64,000 bases of DNA from JBBROS01 sp964246015 (GTDB lineage: Bacteria > Pseudomonadota > Alphaproteobacteria > Acetobacterales > Acetobacteraceae): NCBI GenBank assembly GCA_964246015.1, contig CAXTPG010000001.1, positions 62,001 to 126,000 on the forward strand, read 5' to 3'. The translations under genes were made by a program, and so were the position numbers. Positions 30,811 through 40,421 of the stretch are shown piece after piece. Position 1 is the first letter of the stretch. Each line of letters opens with the position of its first letter. Under the pieces are notes generated by a model. That model saw nothing but the letters and a program-made list of their open reading frames with translations. It was not told the origin of the DNA and did no database searches.

Positions 30811-31235
30811 GGCTCGGGCACCAGCCAGCGGCCGAGTGCATCGCGCCAGGGGTCGATCGGCACCGCCTTCCGCGCCGCCCGGTCCATCACCACCATCACG
30901 GTCGCCGCCCGGCCGCAGACGACGCCGCCCGAGACCAGCCGCTGCCGCAGCGCGAACGACTTGCCGCCGATGCGCGCGACCTCCGTCTCGATCCGCACGT
31001 CACCGGGCCAGTTCAGCTCCGCGAGGAAATCCAGCTCCATCCGAACGATGACGACGGCCTGGTCCGCGCGGCCGACGGGCAGGCCCTGCAGCACCATCAG
31101 CTCCGCCCGGCCCTGCTCCAGCATGACGGCGAACACGGCGTTGTTCACGTGGCCGAGCTTGTCGGTGTCGTTGAACCGCAGCCTGTGCGTCGTCACGAAG
31201 GGGCGCACACCAGGCATGACGAAGGCGGCGGTCAT
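30807..31235 (-). CDS. Hotdog-fold acyl-CoA thioesterase (4-hydroxybenzoyl-CoA thioesterase-like)
   Basis: A 142-residue hotdog thioesterase of the YbgC/4HBT type. The conserved block LRFNDTDKLGHVNNAVFAVMLEQGR (about residues 18-42) contains the catalytic Asp in NDTDKLGHVNN. VVIVRMELDFLAELNWPGDV is the beta-hotdog core. ATG at 31235 overlaps the map stop as ATGA, and its own stop overlaps the radC GTG. It hydrolyses short acyl-CoA or acyl-ACP thioesters; the natural substrate is unclear. Not related in position to the polyene cluster. Confidence 0.87.
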   Translation of the reverse strand: MTAAFVMPGVRPFVTTHRLRFNDTDKLGHVNNAVFAVMLEQGRAELMVLQGLPVGRADQAVVIVRMELDFLAELNWPGDVRIETEVARIGGKSFALRQRLVSGGVVCGRAATVMVVMDRAARKAVPIDPWRDALGRWLVPEP

Positions 31236-32032
31236 CCGTAGGGCGGCTTGTCCAGCCCGGCCGGGGAGTAGGTGAACACCTCGCATCCCATCTCGGTGAC
31301 GCCGATCATGTGCTCGAACTGCGCGGACAGGGTGCGGTCGCGGGTGACGGCGGTCCAGCCGTCATCCAGCACCTTCACCTCGGGGCGGCCCGCGTTGACC
31401 ATGGGTTCGATGGTGAAGAACATCCCGGGGCGCAGCACCGGGCCTTCGCCGGGGCGGCCGAAGTGGAGGACGTTCGGCGCCTCGTGGAAGCGGCGGCCGA
31501 TGCCGTGGCCGCAGAAGTCGCGCACCACGCTGAACCGGTTGCCCTCGACGAAGCTCTGGATCGCGTGGCCGACGTCGCCCAGCGTGGCGCCCGGGCGGAC
31601 GGCGGCGATGCCCCGCATCAGCGCCTCGTGCGTCACATCCATCAGCCGCGCGGCGCGGGTGCTGGGCTGCCCCGCCGCGTACATCCGGCTGCTGTCCCCG
31701 TGCCAGCCGTCCAGCACGACGGTGACGTCGATGTTGAGCACGTCGCCGTCGATCAGCCGCCGGTCGCCGGGAATGCCGTGGCACACGACGTGGTTCAGGC
31801 TGGTGCAGATGGATTTCGGGAAGCCGCGGTAGTTCAGCGGCGCGGGGATGGCGCCATGGGCGGTGATGAAGTCGTGGCACAGGCGGTCCAGCGCCGCGGT
31901 CGTCACGCCCGGGTTCACGTGCGGCGCCACCATGTCCAGCGTCTCGGCGGCCAGGCGGCCGGCGGCCCGCATGCCCACGAAGTCGGCCGGTGTGTGGATC
32001 GTGATCCGTCTCGCGTCGGTGCCGCCGTCCAT
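31232..32032 (-). CDS. map: Methionine aminopeptidase, type I
   Basis: A 266-residue metalloprotease that removes N-terminal methionine. The metal ligands are all visible: Asp in VLNIDVTVVLDGWHGDSSRM, His in DFCGHGIGRRFHEAPNVLHFG, Glu in FTIEPMVNAG and Glu in SAQFEHMIGVTE. NHVVCHGIPG supplies the substrate-side histidine. Length is that of a type Ia enzyme (about 264). It leads the map-thioesterase-radC operon. The 110-base gap to the divergent metallo-hydrolase must hold its promoter and contains a perfect 8-bp hairpin at 32075-32097. Confidence 0.97.
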   Translation of the reverse strand: MDGGTDARRITIHTPADFVGMRAAGRLAAETLDMVAPHVNPGVTTAALDRLCHDFITAHGAIPAPLNYRGFPKSICTSLNHVVCHGIPGDRRLIDGDVLNIDVTVVLDGWHGDSSRMYAAGQPSTRAARLMDVTHEALMRGIAAVRPGATLGDVGHAIQSFVEGNRFSVVRDFCGHGIGRRFHEAPNVLHFGRPGEGPVLRPGMFFTIEPMVNAGRPEVKVLDDGWTAVTRDRTLSAQFEHMIGVTEMGCEVFTYSPAGLDKPPYG

Positions 32033-32074
32033 CGTCCCGCGTGTTCCCTGTCGAATATTGCAAAATGCGGAGGA

Positions 32075-32097
32075 GCGGGCCTCGACGCAAGGCCCGC
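32075..32097. promoter_or_regulatory. 8-bp perfect hairpin in the map / metallo-hydrolase divergent gap
   Basis: GCGGGCCT (32075-32082), loop CGACGCA, AGGCCCGC (32090-32097) form a perfect stem in the region between the two divergent starts. It could lie in the 5' leader of either transcript and act as an operator or attenuator. The gap also has the A/T-rich patches GAATATTGCAAAATG and GCATATTGC on either side, probable promoter elements. No specific regulator is suggested. Confidence 0.4.
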
Positions 32098-32142
32098 ATA
32101 TTGCCGCATCCCGGTTCCGTCGGCGATAGATGGCGTTCCCTG

Positions 32143-32817
32143 ATGGACATGACCATGCCCGAACTGCGCGCCGCGATCATCCCTGTCACCCGCCTGCAAC
32201 AGAACTGCACGCTGCTGTGGGACGAGGCCACCATGCGCGGCATGGTCGTCGACCCCGGCGGCGACGTGCCCGACATCCTGGACGCGGTCGCGAAGCTGGG
32301 CATCACCATCGAGCGCATCCTGCTGACCCATGGCCACATCGACCACGCGGGCGGGGCCGCCGCGTTGAAGGCCGCGCTGCCGGATGCGGTGCTGGAGGGT
32401 CCGGACGAGCGCGACGCGTTCCTGCTGGACGGCCTGGCCGAATCGGGCGCGCAGTACGGCATCGACGCCCGCCCGGTGCGCCCCGACACCTGGTTGCACG
32501 AGGGTGACGTCGTGATGATGGGCGAGCACCGTTTCGACGTGCTGCACTGCCCCGGCCACACGCCGGGCCATGTGGTGTTCGTGAACCACGCGGCGGGCGT
32601 CGCGCTGATGGGCGACGTGCTGTTCCAGGGGTCGGTCGGGCGCACCGACTTCATCCCCTATGGCGATCACGACGCGCTGCTGCGGAGCATCCGGGACAAG
32701 GTGATGACCCTGCCGGACACCATGGCGTTCGTGTGCGGCCACGGCCCGGGCAGCACGATCGGGGCGGAGCGGCGGTCGAACCCCTACGTGGCCGAGGCGC
32801 TTTCCATGCGGGGCTGA
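32143..32817 (+). CDS. MBL-fold metallo-hydrolase (glyoxalase II-like, YcbL type)
   Basis: A 224-residue metallo-beta-lactamase-fold enzyme. ILLTHGHIDHAGGAAALK (about residues 61-78) carries the HxHxDH zinc motif. LHCPGHTPGHVVFVNHA (about 133-149) supplies the next histidine and MGDVLFQGSVGRTDFI (about 157-172) the bridging aspartate. It matches the YcbL/type II glyoxalase subgroup. Start is ATG 32143, with ATGs at 32149 and 32155 possible; none has a strong ribosome site. The 3' end overlaps the convergent enolase-like gene by 34 bases. It probably hydrolyses a thioester such as S-lactoylglutathione, but this is not certain. Confidence 0.92.
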   Translation: MDMTMPELRAAIIPVTRLQQNCTLLWDEATMRGMVVDPGGDVPDILDAVAKLGITIERILLTHGHIDHAGGAAALKAALPDAVLEGPDERDAFLLDGLAESGAQYGIDARPVRPDTWLHEGDVVMMGEHRFDVLHCPGHTPGHVVFVNHAAGVALMGDVLFQGSVGRTDFIPYGDHDALLRSIRDKVMTLPDTMAFVCGHGPGSTIGAERRSNPYVAEALSMRG

Positions 32818-34214
32818 GGCCAGCGTGCGTCCGGCATCGGGTCCAGGAACGGCACGTCCGGCAGGGCCGCCGCCGCGAAGCCGGGGCAGGCGAGCGAGCC
32901 CAGCGCGATGCGCCCGTCCCGGATCCGCAGCCGGACCCGGCCGTCCCGCCGGTGGTAGAGGTCCGGATGGGCGGCGAGGCAGGCGTCCGCCTCCGCGTCG
33001 GGCCGGCCGGCGAACCCGTCGATGAAGTGGTGGCCGTTTCGTTCGACGTGCGTAAGGCCCAGCAGCCCGACCAGCGCCAGGTCCTGCTGCACGGAAAGTC
33101 CGGGCTGGGTCGTCAGGTCCTCGGCCGACATGAAGAGGCGGGGGACGCTGTCGATGCGGGATCGGTTGACCAGGCTTTTATAGATACCCTTGCACAGCTT
33201 GGAGCTTACGCCGGTGTAGCCGAGCGTCTGCGCGCGCGGAAAGGCGTCCAGCGTCTCGTCGGATTCGTCGATCAGCACGGGGCGGTGGGCCGCCAGGGGG
33301 TGGACGGGGGCGGCGAGGGCGGCGGCGCGGCGGATCGACTGCTCGATGAAGGCGACGGACCCGGCCAGCCGCGCGAGACGCGGCTCGGCCTCGATGCCGC
33401 GCCACAGCGCGAGCGCGGCGTCGGCATCGGCATACTGCTCGTTGCCGTCCAGGGTCGCCCGGTAGCCGGGCAGTCGGTCGAGCACGGCGGCGATGCGGCA
33501 CAGCCGGTCGATGTCGGCGCGCAGGTCGCCGCCGACCTTCAGCTTGAACCAGCGGTGCCCATAGGCGGCGCAGACCTCGGCGAGCGTCTCGGGCAGGCCG
33601 TCCCCGACGCGGGCGGCCTGGTCGGCCGTGGTGATGGGGTCCACCAGGCCGACGGTGTGGCGCGCGTCGATGCCAGGGGCGGGGGACAGCGAGCCCAGGA
33701 AGGCGTCGAAGTCGAAGCCGGCGCGGTCGGGGATCACGGCGTGGGGGGCGAGGCCCGGCAGGTTGGCGCGCAAGGCCGTGAACACGTCGACGCCGCGGGC
33801 GCGGCACAGGGCGTCCAGGATGGCGCGGTCCAGCATCGCCGGGCCGAAGGCGGCGACGAGCGGGTTCAGGCCTTCGCGGGCGCAGGCGGACAGATGGGCG
33901 GCATAGGTGTCCGCAAACAGCCCGAACGGAGTGTTCGGCCCGGCGGCCAGGTAGGCGTCCCGCGCGAGTTCGAGCGCACGGCGAAGCTGGTCCAGGTTCG
34001 CGTCGTCGCTGAGCGCCGGGTCCTTGTCGAACCACTTGGCGGCGAGCGATTCCGCGCCCCACCCCTCCGCCTCCGTGCCATCCTCCAGGCGGATGCGAAC
34101 CCGGAGCACGGCCTGCCGCCCATGGGTGACGGTGATCGCGCCGAAGCGGAACGGCATGCGAAGGCGGAACGCCCACTCGAACGCGTCGGCGGCGAGGAGG
34201 CGGATACGTGTCAC
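32784..34214 (-). CDS. Enolase-superfamily protein (mandelate racemase/muconate lactonizing type)
   Basis: A 476-residue TIM-barrel protein, longer than most MR/MLE members (350-400). The N-terminal capping domain is FRFGAITVTHGRQAVLRVRI. The barrel shows HRWFKLKVGGDLRADIDR (about 215-232), with the KxK-type base, DGNEQYADADAALALW with a metal Asp, VAFIEQSIRRAA with a metal Glu, PVLIDESDETLDAF with the third acidic ligand, and GVSSKLCKGIYKSLVNRSR with the second Lys. These suggest an active enzyme rather than a remnant. Substrate unknown. It is 84 bases downstream of a peptide-type binding protein on the same strand, hinting at dipeptide or acid metabolism. It overlaps the metallo-hydrolase 3' end. 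Confidence 0.85.
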   Translation of the reverse strand: MTRIRLLAADAFEWAFRLRMPFRFGAITVTHGRQAVLRVRIRLEDGTEAEGWGAESLAAKWFDKDPALSDDANLDQLRRALELARDAYLAAGPNTPFGLFADTYAAHLSACAREGLNPLVAAFGPAMLDRAILDALCRARGVDVFTALRANLPGLAPHAVIPDRAGFDFDAFLGSLSPAPGIDARHTVGLVDPITTADQAARVGDGLPETLAEVCAAYGHRWFKLKVGGDLRADIDRLCRIAAVLDRLPGYRATLDGNEQYADADAALALWRGIEAEPRLARLAGSVAFIEQSIRRAAALAAPVHPLAAHRPVLIDESDETLDAFPRAQTLGYTGVSSKLCKGIYKSLVNRSRIDSVPRLFMSAEDLTTQPGLSVQQDLALVGLLGLTHVERNGHHFIDGFAGRPDAEADACLAAHPDLYHRRDGRVRLRIRDGRIALGSLACPGFAAAALPDVPFLDPMPDARWPQPRMESASAT

Positions 34215-34217
34215 AAG

Positions 34218-34293
34218 CCCTCTCCCATCAGCGGCCAGCCCCTGGGCGAGCGGCAGGCTCTCACCCCGGCGCTCCCCCGACGGGAGAGGGAGA
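34218..34293. repeat. Split CTCTCCC ... GGGAGAG repeat between binding-protein and enolase-like genes
   Basis: CCCTCTCCC lies at 34218-34226, and CCCGACGGGAGAGGGAGA runs from about 34275 to 34292. The two are halves of the CCTCTCCC-NNN-GGGAGAGG element found elsewhere in the window, here with about 50 bases (CAGCGGCCAGCCCCTGGGCG, then GGCTCTCACCCC) between them. The whole 84-base gap between the two minus-strand genes is made of this repeat. It may be a terminator or a dispersed palindromic element. Confidence 0.5.
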
Positions 34294-34298
34294 AGATA

Positions 34299-35903
34299 CT
34301 AGGCCCCCGCGTTGAACGACACCTCGTAGGCGCGGACGCCCTCCTGCATCCGCGGCGCCAGCACGTAGTTCTTCTTCATCGCCCAGATGTTGACCTGGTG
34401 GTGGAGCGGGATGAACGCCTGCTCCGCCATCGCCATCTTCAGGGCCTTCACATAGAGCGCCTCACGCTCCTTGTCGTCGAAGGTCGCCAGGCTGTCTTCC
34501 ACGACCTTGTCGATGTCGGCCCGCGCGAAGTGGGACGGCTTCGGCTGCGCGCCCCGGCCCTTCTCGACGTTCACCGAGGCGACGATCTGGATCAGGCTGC
34601 TGCTCGCCTCGCCCGTGTCGCTGGCCCATCCCGTGAGGTCGACGCTGAACACGTCCCGCCCGCCTTCCGAGAAGAACATGCTGGCCGGCATGGTGTTGAC
34701 CGTCGTCTTGATCCCCACCCGGGTCCACATCTGCGCGATGGCCTCGACCAGCTGGCGGTCGTTGACATAACGGTCGTTGGGTCCGTGCAGCGTGATCTGG
34801 AAGCCCTGCGGATACCCGGCCTCGGCCAGCAGCTTGCGCGCCTGCGCCTGGTCGTAGGGGTCGGGCTTCAGGTCCGGCGTGTAGCCCACGGCGCCCGCGG
34901 GCAGAAGCTGCCCGGTCGTCGCCGCGAACCCGTCCATGATCTGCGACTTGAGCCCCTCGCGATTGATCGCGAGCGACATCGCCTTGCGGACCCGCAGGTC
35001 CTTCATGGGGTTCTTCGCAAGCGGCTTGCCCGCATTGTCCATCGCGAACGGCGTCGGCTCCCGCTCCGTGTCCATATACAGGTAGATCAGCCGCTGGCCC
35101 GGCGGCGACAGGATCGTGAGCTTCGGGTCCTTCTGCAGCAGGCCCACGTCGCGCGTGCTGACCTGGTCGATGATGTCGACGTCGCCCGCCTGCAGGGCCG
35201 CGGTCCGCGACGCGCCGTTGGCGATCAGCCGGTAGTTGACGATGTCCCAGTACGGCTTCGGCCCATAGAACTTCTCGTTGCGCTTGAACACGATCTTGTC
35301 GCCCAGCAGCACGCTGTCGAGCACGTACGGCCCGGTCCCGATCGCGGCCTTGCCGGAGTTGTAGTCGGCCGTCACCGCGCCCTCGCCATACTTGCGGCTG
35401 ATGATGCGCGCCTGGGCCAGGAAGATGGGCAGCAGCGGCTCCGGTGCGCGGGTGTGCATCCGGATCGTGAGGGGATCGACGACCTCCAGCCGCTCCACGG
35501 GCTTCACCGCCTGGGTGAAGCTCGCCGGCGAGTTCACGACCTTCGGGATCCGCTCGAACGTGAACACGACGTCGTCCGCGGTGAAGGGGGACCCGTCGCT
35601 GAACACGACGTTGGGCCGCAGCTTGAACTCCCACACCTTCTCGCCGATCGGCTTCCAGCTCTCGGCCAGATCCGGCACCGGCTTGAACTGCCCGTCCAGC
35701 ACGACCAGCCCGTTGAACAGGTGCAACGAGATCACGTTGTTGGGCGTGAGGTTATGGTAGTGCGGATCGATGGACGTGAAAGCGCCGCCCGTGCCCACGT
35801 TCAGCACGCGGGGGGCGTCGGCGGCCCGCGCGGCGCCGGCCCCAAAGGCGGCAGCGGCGGCGGCGAGGGGGGCGAGCGTACGTCGGGCGATCTTCAGGGT
35901 CAT
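34299..35903 (-). CDS. ABC transporter substrate-binding protein, family 5 (peptide/nickel/opine type)
   Basis: A 534-residue secreted binding protein of the DppA/OppA family. Residues 1-31 form a signal peptide (ARRTLAPLAAAAAAFGAGAARA). LAESWKPIGEKVWEFKLRPNVVFSDGSPFTADDVVFTFERI (residues about 65-105) is the family block, and WTRVGIKTTVNTMPASMFFSEG is near residue 400. The start is placed at 35903, since GGAG stands 6 bases upstream; an in-frame ATG at 35918 is an alternative. Permease and ATPase genes do not adjoin. The next gene downstream is the enolase-superfamily protein. Ligand unknown; peptides, glycosides or opines are possible. Confidence 0.92.
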   Translation of the reverse strand: MTLKIARRTLAPLAAAAAAFGAGAARAADAPRVLNVGTGGAFTSIDPHYHNLTPNNVISLHLFNGLVVLDGQFKPVPDLAESWKPIGEKVWEFKLRPNVVFSDGSPFTADDVVFTFERIPKVVNSPASFTQAVKPVERLEVVDPLTIRMHTRAPEPLLPIFLAQARIISRKYGEGAVTADYNSGKAAIGTGPYVLDSVLLGDKIVFKRNEKFYGPKPYWDIVNYRLIANGASRTAALQAGDVDIIDQVSTRDVGLLQKDPKLTILSPPGQRLIYLYMDTEREPTPFAMDNAGKPLAKNPMKDLRVRKAMSLAINREGLKSQIMDGFAATTGQLLPAGAVGYTPDLKPDPYDQAQARKLLAEAGYPQGFQITLHGPNDRYVNDRQLVEAIAQMWTRVGIKTTVNTMPASMFFSEGGRDVFSVDLTGWASDTGEASSSLIQIVASVNVEKGRGAQPKPSHFARADIDKVVEDSLATFDDKEREALYVKALKMAMAEQAFIPLHHQVNIWAMKKNYVLAPRMQEGVRAYEVSFNAGA

Positions 35904-36078
35904 CGTCGGCTCCGTCATGGTCGGCGGCGCGCACCGTGCACGATCCGGGCCAGGACGGGAAGCGGGTTCCCGCCCCGGGACTGCCACGGAAGCTTCACGT
36001 TCCGCTGTCTCGGCAGGGGCCAACCGCCGGGCTATGCCGCCGTTTCGAAACTTGTTGGTCACGGTTCGGAGGACGGCG

Positions 36079-36669
36079 ATGCTGACACGGGCGCACGGGG
36101 ATACGCATGCGGACCGGTCCGGGGTCGCGCTGTTCCTGCGCCGCTGGCTCGCCAATCCGTTGCAGATGGGCTCCGTCGTGCCCAGCTCGCCCGCGCTGTG
36201 CCGCCGCGTGGTGCAGCAGGTCCGCCGCGGCGCCGACGAGTGGGTGGTCGAACTGGGCGCCGGCACCGGCGTCGTCAGCCGCGCGCTGCTGGACGGCGGC
36301 ATCCCCGCCGAACGGATCACGGTCGTCGAGATCGTGCCCGACATGGCGCGGCACCTGGCCGACACGCTGCCCGGCGTCGACGTGATCCAGGGCGATGCCC
36401 GCGCCCTGCCGGACCTGCTGCCGCGCCCGCGCCACGGCCGCGTCGGCACCATCGTCTGCGGCATCCCGCTGGTGCTGCTGCCCCTGGCCCAGCAGCGCCG
36501 CTTCATCGACGCCATGGAGGCGGTGGCGCCCGGCCGCGGCTTCCTGCATTATAGCTATTGCGTGACATCTCCGCTCCCCGCGGCGAAGCACGGCCTGGTG
36601 GCCCGGCGCGAGGCCTGGACACCGCTCAACATCCCGCCAGCCAGCGTCTGGCGCTACAGCCGGGCCTGA
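36079..36669 (+). CDS. Phospholipid N-methyltransferase (PmtA-like)
   Basis: A 196-residue class I SAM-dependent methyltransferase. GVALFLRRWLANPLQMGSVVPSSPAL (residues 14-39) is the amphipathic start typical of alphaproteobacterial PmtA enzymes. EWVVELGAGTGVVSRALLDGG (about 54-74) is motif I. VIQGDARALPDL and IVCGIPLVLLP follow, and the end is LNIPPASVWRYSR, also characteristic of PmtA. It would methylate phosphatidylethanolamine toward phosphatidylcholine at the inner membrane. GGAGGA precedes ATG 36079. It is upstream of the metallophosphoesterase and the Ugp-like transporter, all plus strand. A ribosomal-RNA dimethylase-like fold is less likely. Confidence 0.82.
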   Translation: MLTRAHGDTHADRSGVALFLRRWLANPLQMGSVVPSSPALCRRVVQQVRRGADEWVVELGAGTGVVSRALLDGGIPAERITVVEIVPDMARHLADTLPGVDVIQGDARALPDLLPRPRHGRVGTIVCGIPLVLLPLAQQRRFIDAMEAVAPGRGFLHYSYCVTSPLPAAKHGLVARREAWTPLNIPPASVWRYSRA

Positions 36670-36728
36670 AACGGAACCGTCGCAGCCCTGTCATGCTGGC
36701 GTAACGCGGGGCGCTTAAGGCAGCGCCC

Positions 36729-37550
36729 ATGCCCTTCACCATCGCCCAGGTCTCCGACACGCACCTGGGTGCCCGCACCCCCCTGTTCCGCCCCAACTTC
36801 GACCGCATCGTCGCGGCGCTGGACGTGGAACGCCCCGATCTCGTCGTCGCCAGCGGCGACCAGACCCTCGACGGCGCCGACCAGGACGCCGACATGGCGC
36901 TCGCCGCCGCCGAGTTCGCGCGCATGCCCGCCCCGGTCCACTTCGTCCCCGGCAACCACGACGTGGGCGACCACCCCGAGCGTGCGCCGAAGCAACCCGT
37001 GAACGACGAGCGGCTGGACCGCTTCCGCCGCGCGATGGGCCCGGACCGCTGGGTGCTGGACCGCGACAACTGGCGCATCCTGGGCCTCGACAGCCAGATC
37101 ATGGGCGCGCACCCGGCCGAGGCCTCGCAGGCCCGCATGATCGCCGACGCGCTGGCAACCCTGGGCGACCGGCGGCTCGCCGTCTTCATCCACAAGCCGT
37201 TCTTCGCGGCCGACCCGGACGAGACGCTGTTCGACTACTGGTCCGTGCCCCCCTTCGCCCGCGCGCCGCTGCGCCCCGTCATGGCGCACCCCAACCTGCG
37301 CCTGGTCGCGTCCGGCCACCTGCATCTGCACAACCAGGCCATGCGCGGCCCGGTCCGCTTCGCCTGGGCCCCGTCCGCGGCGTTCGTGGTGGAGCCGGAG
37401 ATCCAGGACGGCATGCCCGGGGACCGCCCCACGGGCATCCTGCTGCACCGCTTCGGCGACGACGAGGTCGAGACGACGCTGATGCAGCCGCCCGGCATGG
37501 ACCGCCCGTTCTTCGCGGACATCCGCGACCAGACCTACCCGGCCATCTAG
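36729..37550 (+). CDS. Metallophosphoesterase (GpdQ/CpdA-like)
   Basis: A 273-residue calcineurin-like phosphoesterase. FTIAQVSDTHLGARTPLF (residues 3-20), VASGDQTLDG (about 42), FVPGNHDVGDHPE (about 74) and VFIHKPFF with LVASGHLHLHNQ supply the DxH-GD-GNHD-H-GHxH metal ligands. Length and layout are like GpdQ glycerophosphodiesterase or CpdA cAMP phosphodiesterase. The stop is 2 bases before the ATPase ATG at 37553, so it is cotranscribed with a Ugp/Mal-type importer. A glycerophosphodiester or cyclic phosphodiester substrate is inferred from that pairing. The ATG at 36729 lacks a strong ribosome site. Confidence 0.87.
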   Translation: MPFTIAQVSDTHLGARTPLFRPNFDRIVAALDVERPDLVVASGDQTLDGADQDADMALAAAEFARMPAPVHFVPGNHDVGDHPERAPKQPVNDERLDRFRRAMGPDRWVLDRDNWRILGLDSQIMGAHPAEASQARMIADALATLGDRRLAVFIHKPFFAADPDETLFDYWSVPPFARAPLRPVMAHPNLRLVASGHLHLHNQAMRGPVRFAWAPSAAFVVEPEIQDGMPGDRPTGILLHRFGDDEVETTLMQPPGMDRPFFADIRDQTYPAI

Positions 37551-37552
37551 GC

Positions 37553-38675
<1,123 letters not shown>

Positions 38676-38683
<8 letters not shown>

Positions 38684-39575
38684 CGCCGCGGCACGCCCCT
38701 GGTGGAGCGCGGAATGGGCGGCCGGCTGGCTGCTGGCAGGGCCCGCCGTGCTCGCGCTGTCGGTGCTGCTGCTGCTGCCGACGGGCGCGCTGCTGCTGGT
38801 GTCGCTGACGGATCTCGAACTCGGCGGCCCGCCGCTGCGCTGGATCGGCCTCGCCAACTTCGCCGAGCTGCTGGACGATCGCGGCTTCCGCGGCGCGCTG
38901 CGCAACACCCTGGTCTACGTCGCCGCCGTCCTGCCCTTGTCCGTGGCCCTCGGCCTCGGCATCGCGCTGCTGATCGAGGCGGGGGCACGGGGCCGGGCAT
39001 TCTTCCGGGCCGTGTTCTTCCTGCCGGTCGTGTCGCTGCTGGTCGCGATGGCGACGGCCTGGGAATACCTGCTGCATCCCACCATCGGACCGCTGAACTC
39101 GGCGCTGCGGATGCTGGGGGTGGCGCCCATCAACTGGCTGGGGTCCAGCGACTGGGTGCTGACGTCGCTGTGCATGATCGGCGTGTGGGAGAACCTGGGC
39201 TACGTCGTGGTGCTGTTCCTGGCCGGGCTGACGGCGATCCCGCCGGAACTGCGGGCGGCGGCGGAAACCGACGGCGCGCGGCTCGCCTGGGACCGCTTCT
39301 GGCTGGTCACCTGGCCGCTGCTGGGCCCCACCACCCTGTTCGTGGTCACCATCACCGCCATCCGCTGCCTGCGCGTGTTCGACACTGTCGCGGCGCTGAC
39401 CAAGGGCGGCCCGAACAAGGCCAGCGAGGTGCTGCTGCACCTGATGTACCGCGAGGGCTTCACCTATTTCCGCATCGGCTACTCGGCCGCCATCACCGTG
39501 GTGTTCCTGGCCGTCGTGCTGGGCCTGGTGCTGCTGCAGACGCGGGTGCTGGAGCGCCGGGTGCACTACGGATGA
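38676..39575 (+). CDS. ABC transporter permease, UgpA/MalF type
   Basis: A 299-residue inner-membrane permease with six helices (starting AGWLLAGPAVLALSVLLLLPTG). The family blocks are FFRAVFFLPVVSLLVAMATAW (about residues 100-120) and the EAA loop AAAETDGARLAWDRFWLVTWPLLGP (about 195-220), where the ATPase docks. A segment GPLNSALRMLGVAPINWLGS precedes it. The start is ATG 38676, which overlaps the ATPase stop by 8 bases; its own stop overlaps the next permease (ATGA). It is one of the pair of membrane subunits for the importer. Confidence 0.93.
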
Positions 39576-40405
39576 CGCGGCACCCGCCGGCGTTCCAGGG
39601 CGTGCGCCTGGTGCTGCTGTCCGCCGCATCGCTCATCGTGCTCGCCCCGTACGTCTTCATGCTGTCCGCCTCGCTGAAGCCGGGCGGCGAGATCTTCCAG
39701 GCGTCGCTGAACCTCATCCCCGGGCGGTTCTATGGCGTCGAGAACTACACGAAGGCGCTGACGGCGGTGCCGCTGCTGCGCTTCCTGCTGAATGGGGCGG
39801 TGGTGTGCGCCGTCATCCTGGCGCTGCAGCTGCTGTTCGCCGTGCCCTGCGCCTACGCCCTGGCAAAGCTGCGCTGGCCCGGGCAGGACCTCGTCTTCGG
39901 CCTGATCATGCTCGGGCTGCTGATCCCCGCGCACGTGCCCGCGCTGCCGCTGTACGTGGCGCTCGCGAAGCTCGGCCTGCTCGACACCTATGCGGCGCTC
40001 GTCGCGCCCTTCGCGATCTCGGTCTTCGCCGTGTTCATGTTCCGCCAGGCCTTCAAGGCGCTGCCGGACGAGCTGATCCAGGCGGCCCGGCTGGACGGCA
40101 TGAACGAGGCCTCGATCGTCTGGCGCGTCATCCTGCCGAACGCCTGGCCCACCGCCACCGCCTTCGCCACCTTCAGCGTCGTCGCGCATTGGAACGACCT
40201 GTTCTGGCCGCTGATCGTCATCCAGACGGAGCGCATGGCCACCCCCGCCCTCGGCGTCCTGTTCTTTCGCGCCGAAGAGGGCGGCAACGACATCGGCGCC
40301 CTCATGGCCGCCAGCGTCATCACGACGTTGCCCATGGTCGCCGCCTTCCTGCTGGCCCAGCGCCGCTTCATCCAGGGCGTCGCGACGGCCGGACTCAAAG
40401 GTTGA
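39572..40405 (+). CDS. ABC transporter permease, UgpE/MalG type
   Basis: A 277-residue permease, second of the pair. The N-terminus (LSAASLIVLAPYVFMLSASLKPGGEIF, residues 15-41) is the classic MalG/UgpE entry. The EAA loop is ELIQAARLDGMNEASIVWRVILPNAWP (about 167-193). FWPLIVIQTERMATPALGV and LAQRRFIQGVATAGLKG end the protein as expected for the family. It overlaps the upstream permease stop as ATGA and is followed 16 bases later by the binding protein. Confidence 0.94.
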   Translation: MTRHPPAFQGVRLVLLSAASLIVLAPYVFMLSASLKPGGEIFQASLNLIPGRFYGVENYTKALTAVPLLRFLLNGAVVCAVILALQLLFAVPCAYALAKLRWPGQDLVFGLIMLGLLIPAHVPALPLYVALAKLGLLDTYAALVAPFAISVFAVFMFRQAFKALPDELIQAARLDGMNEASIVWRVILPNAWPTATAFATFSVVAHWNDLFWPLIVIQTERMATPALGVLFFRAEEGGNDIGALMAASVITTLPMVAAFLLAQRRFIQGVATAGLKG

Positions 40406-40421
40406 ACAACAGGAGACCGCC

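Noticed and set aside
32733..36554. 1273-residue plus-strand open frame
   Set aside because: It lies opposite three well-supported genes (enolase-like, family 5 binding protein and the start of the PmtA-like gene) and has a low-complexity Gln/Arg/Ala/Gly composition, as expected for an antisense frame in GC-rich DNA.
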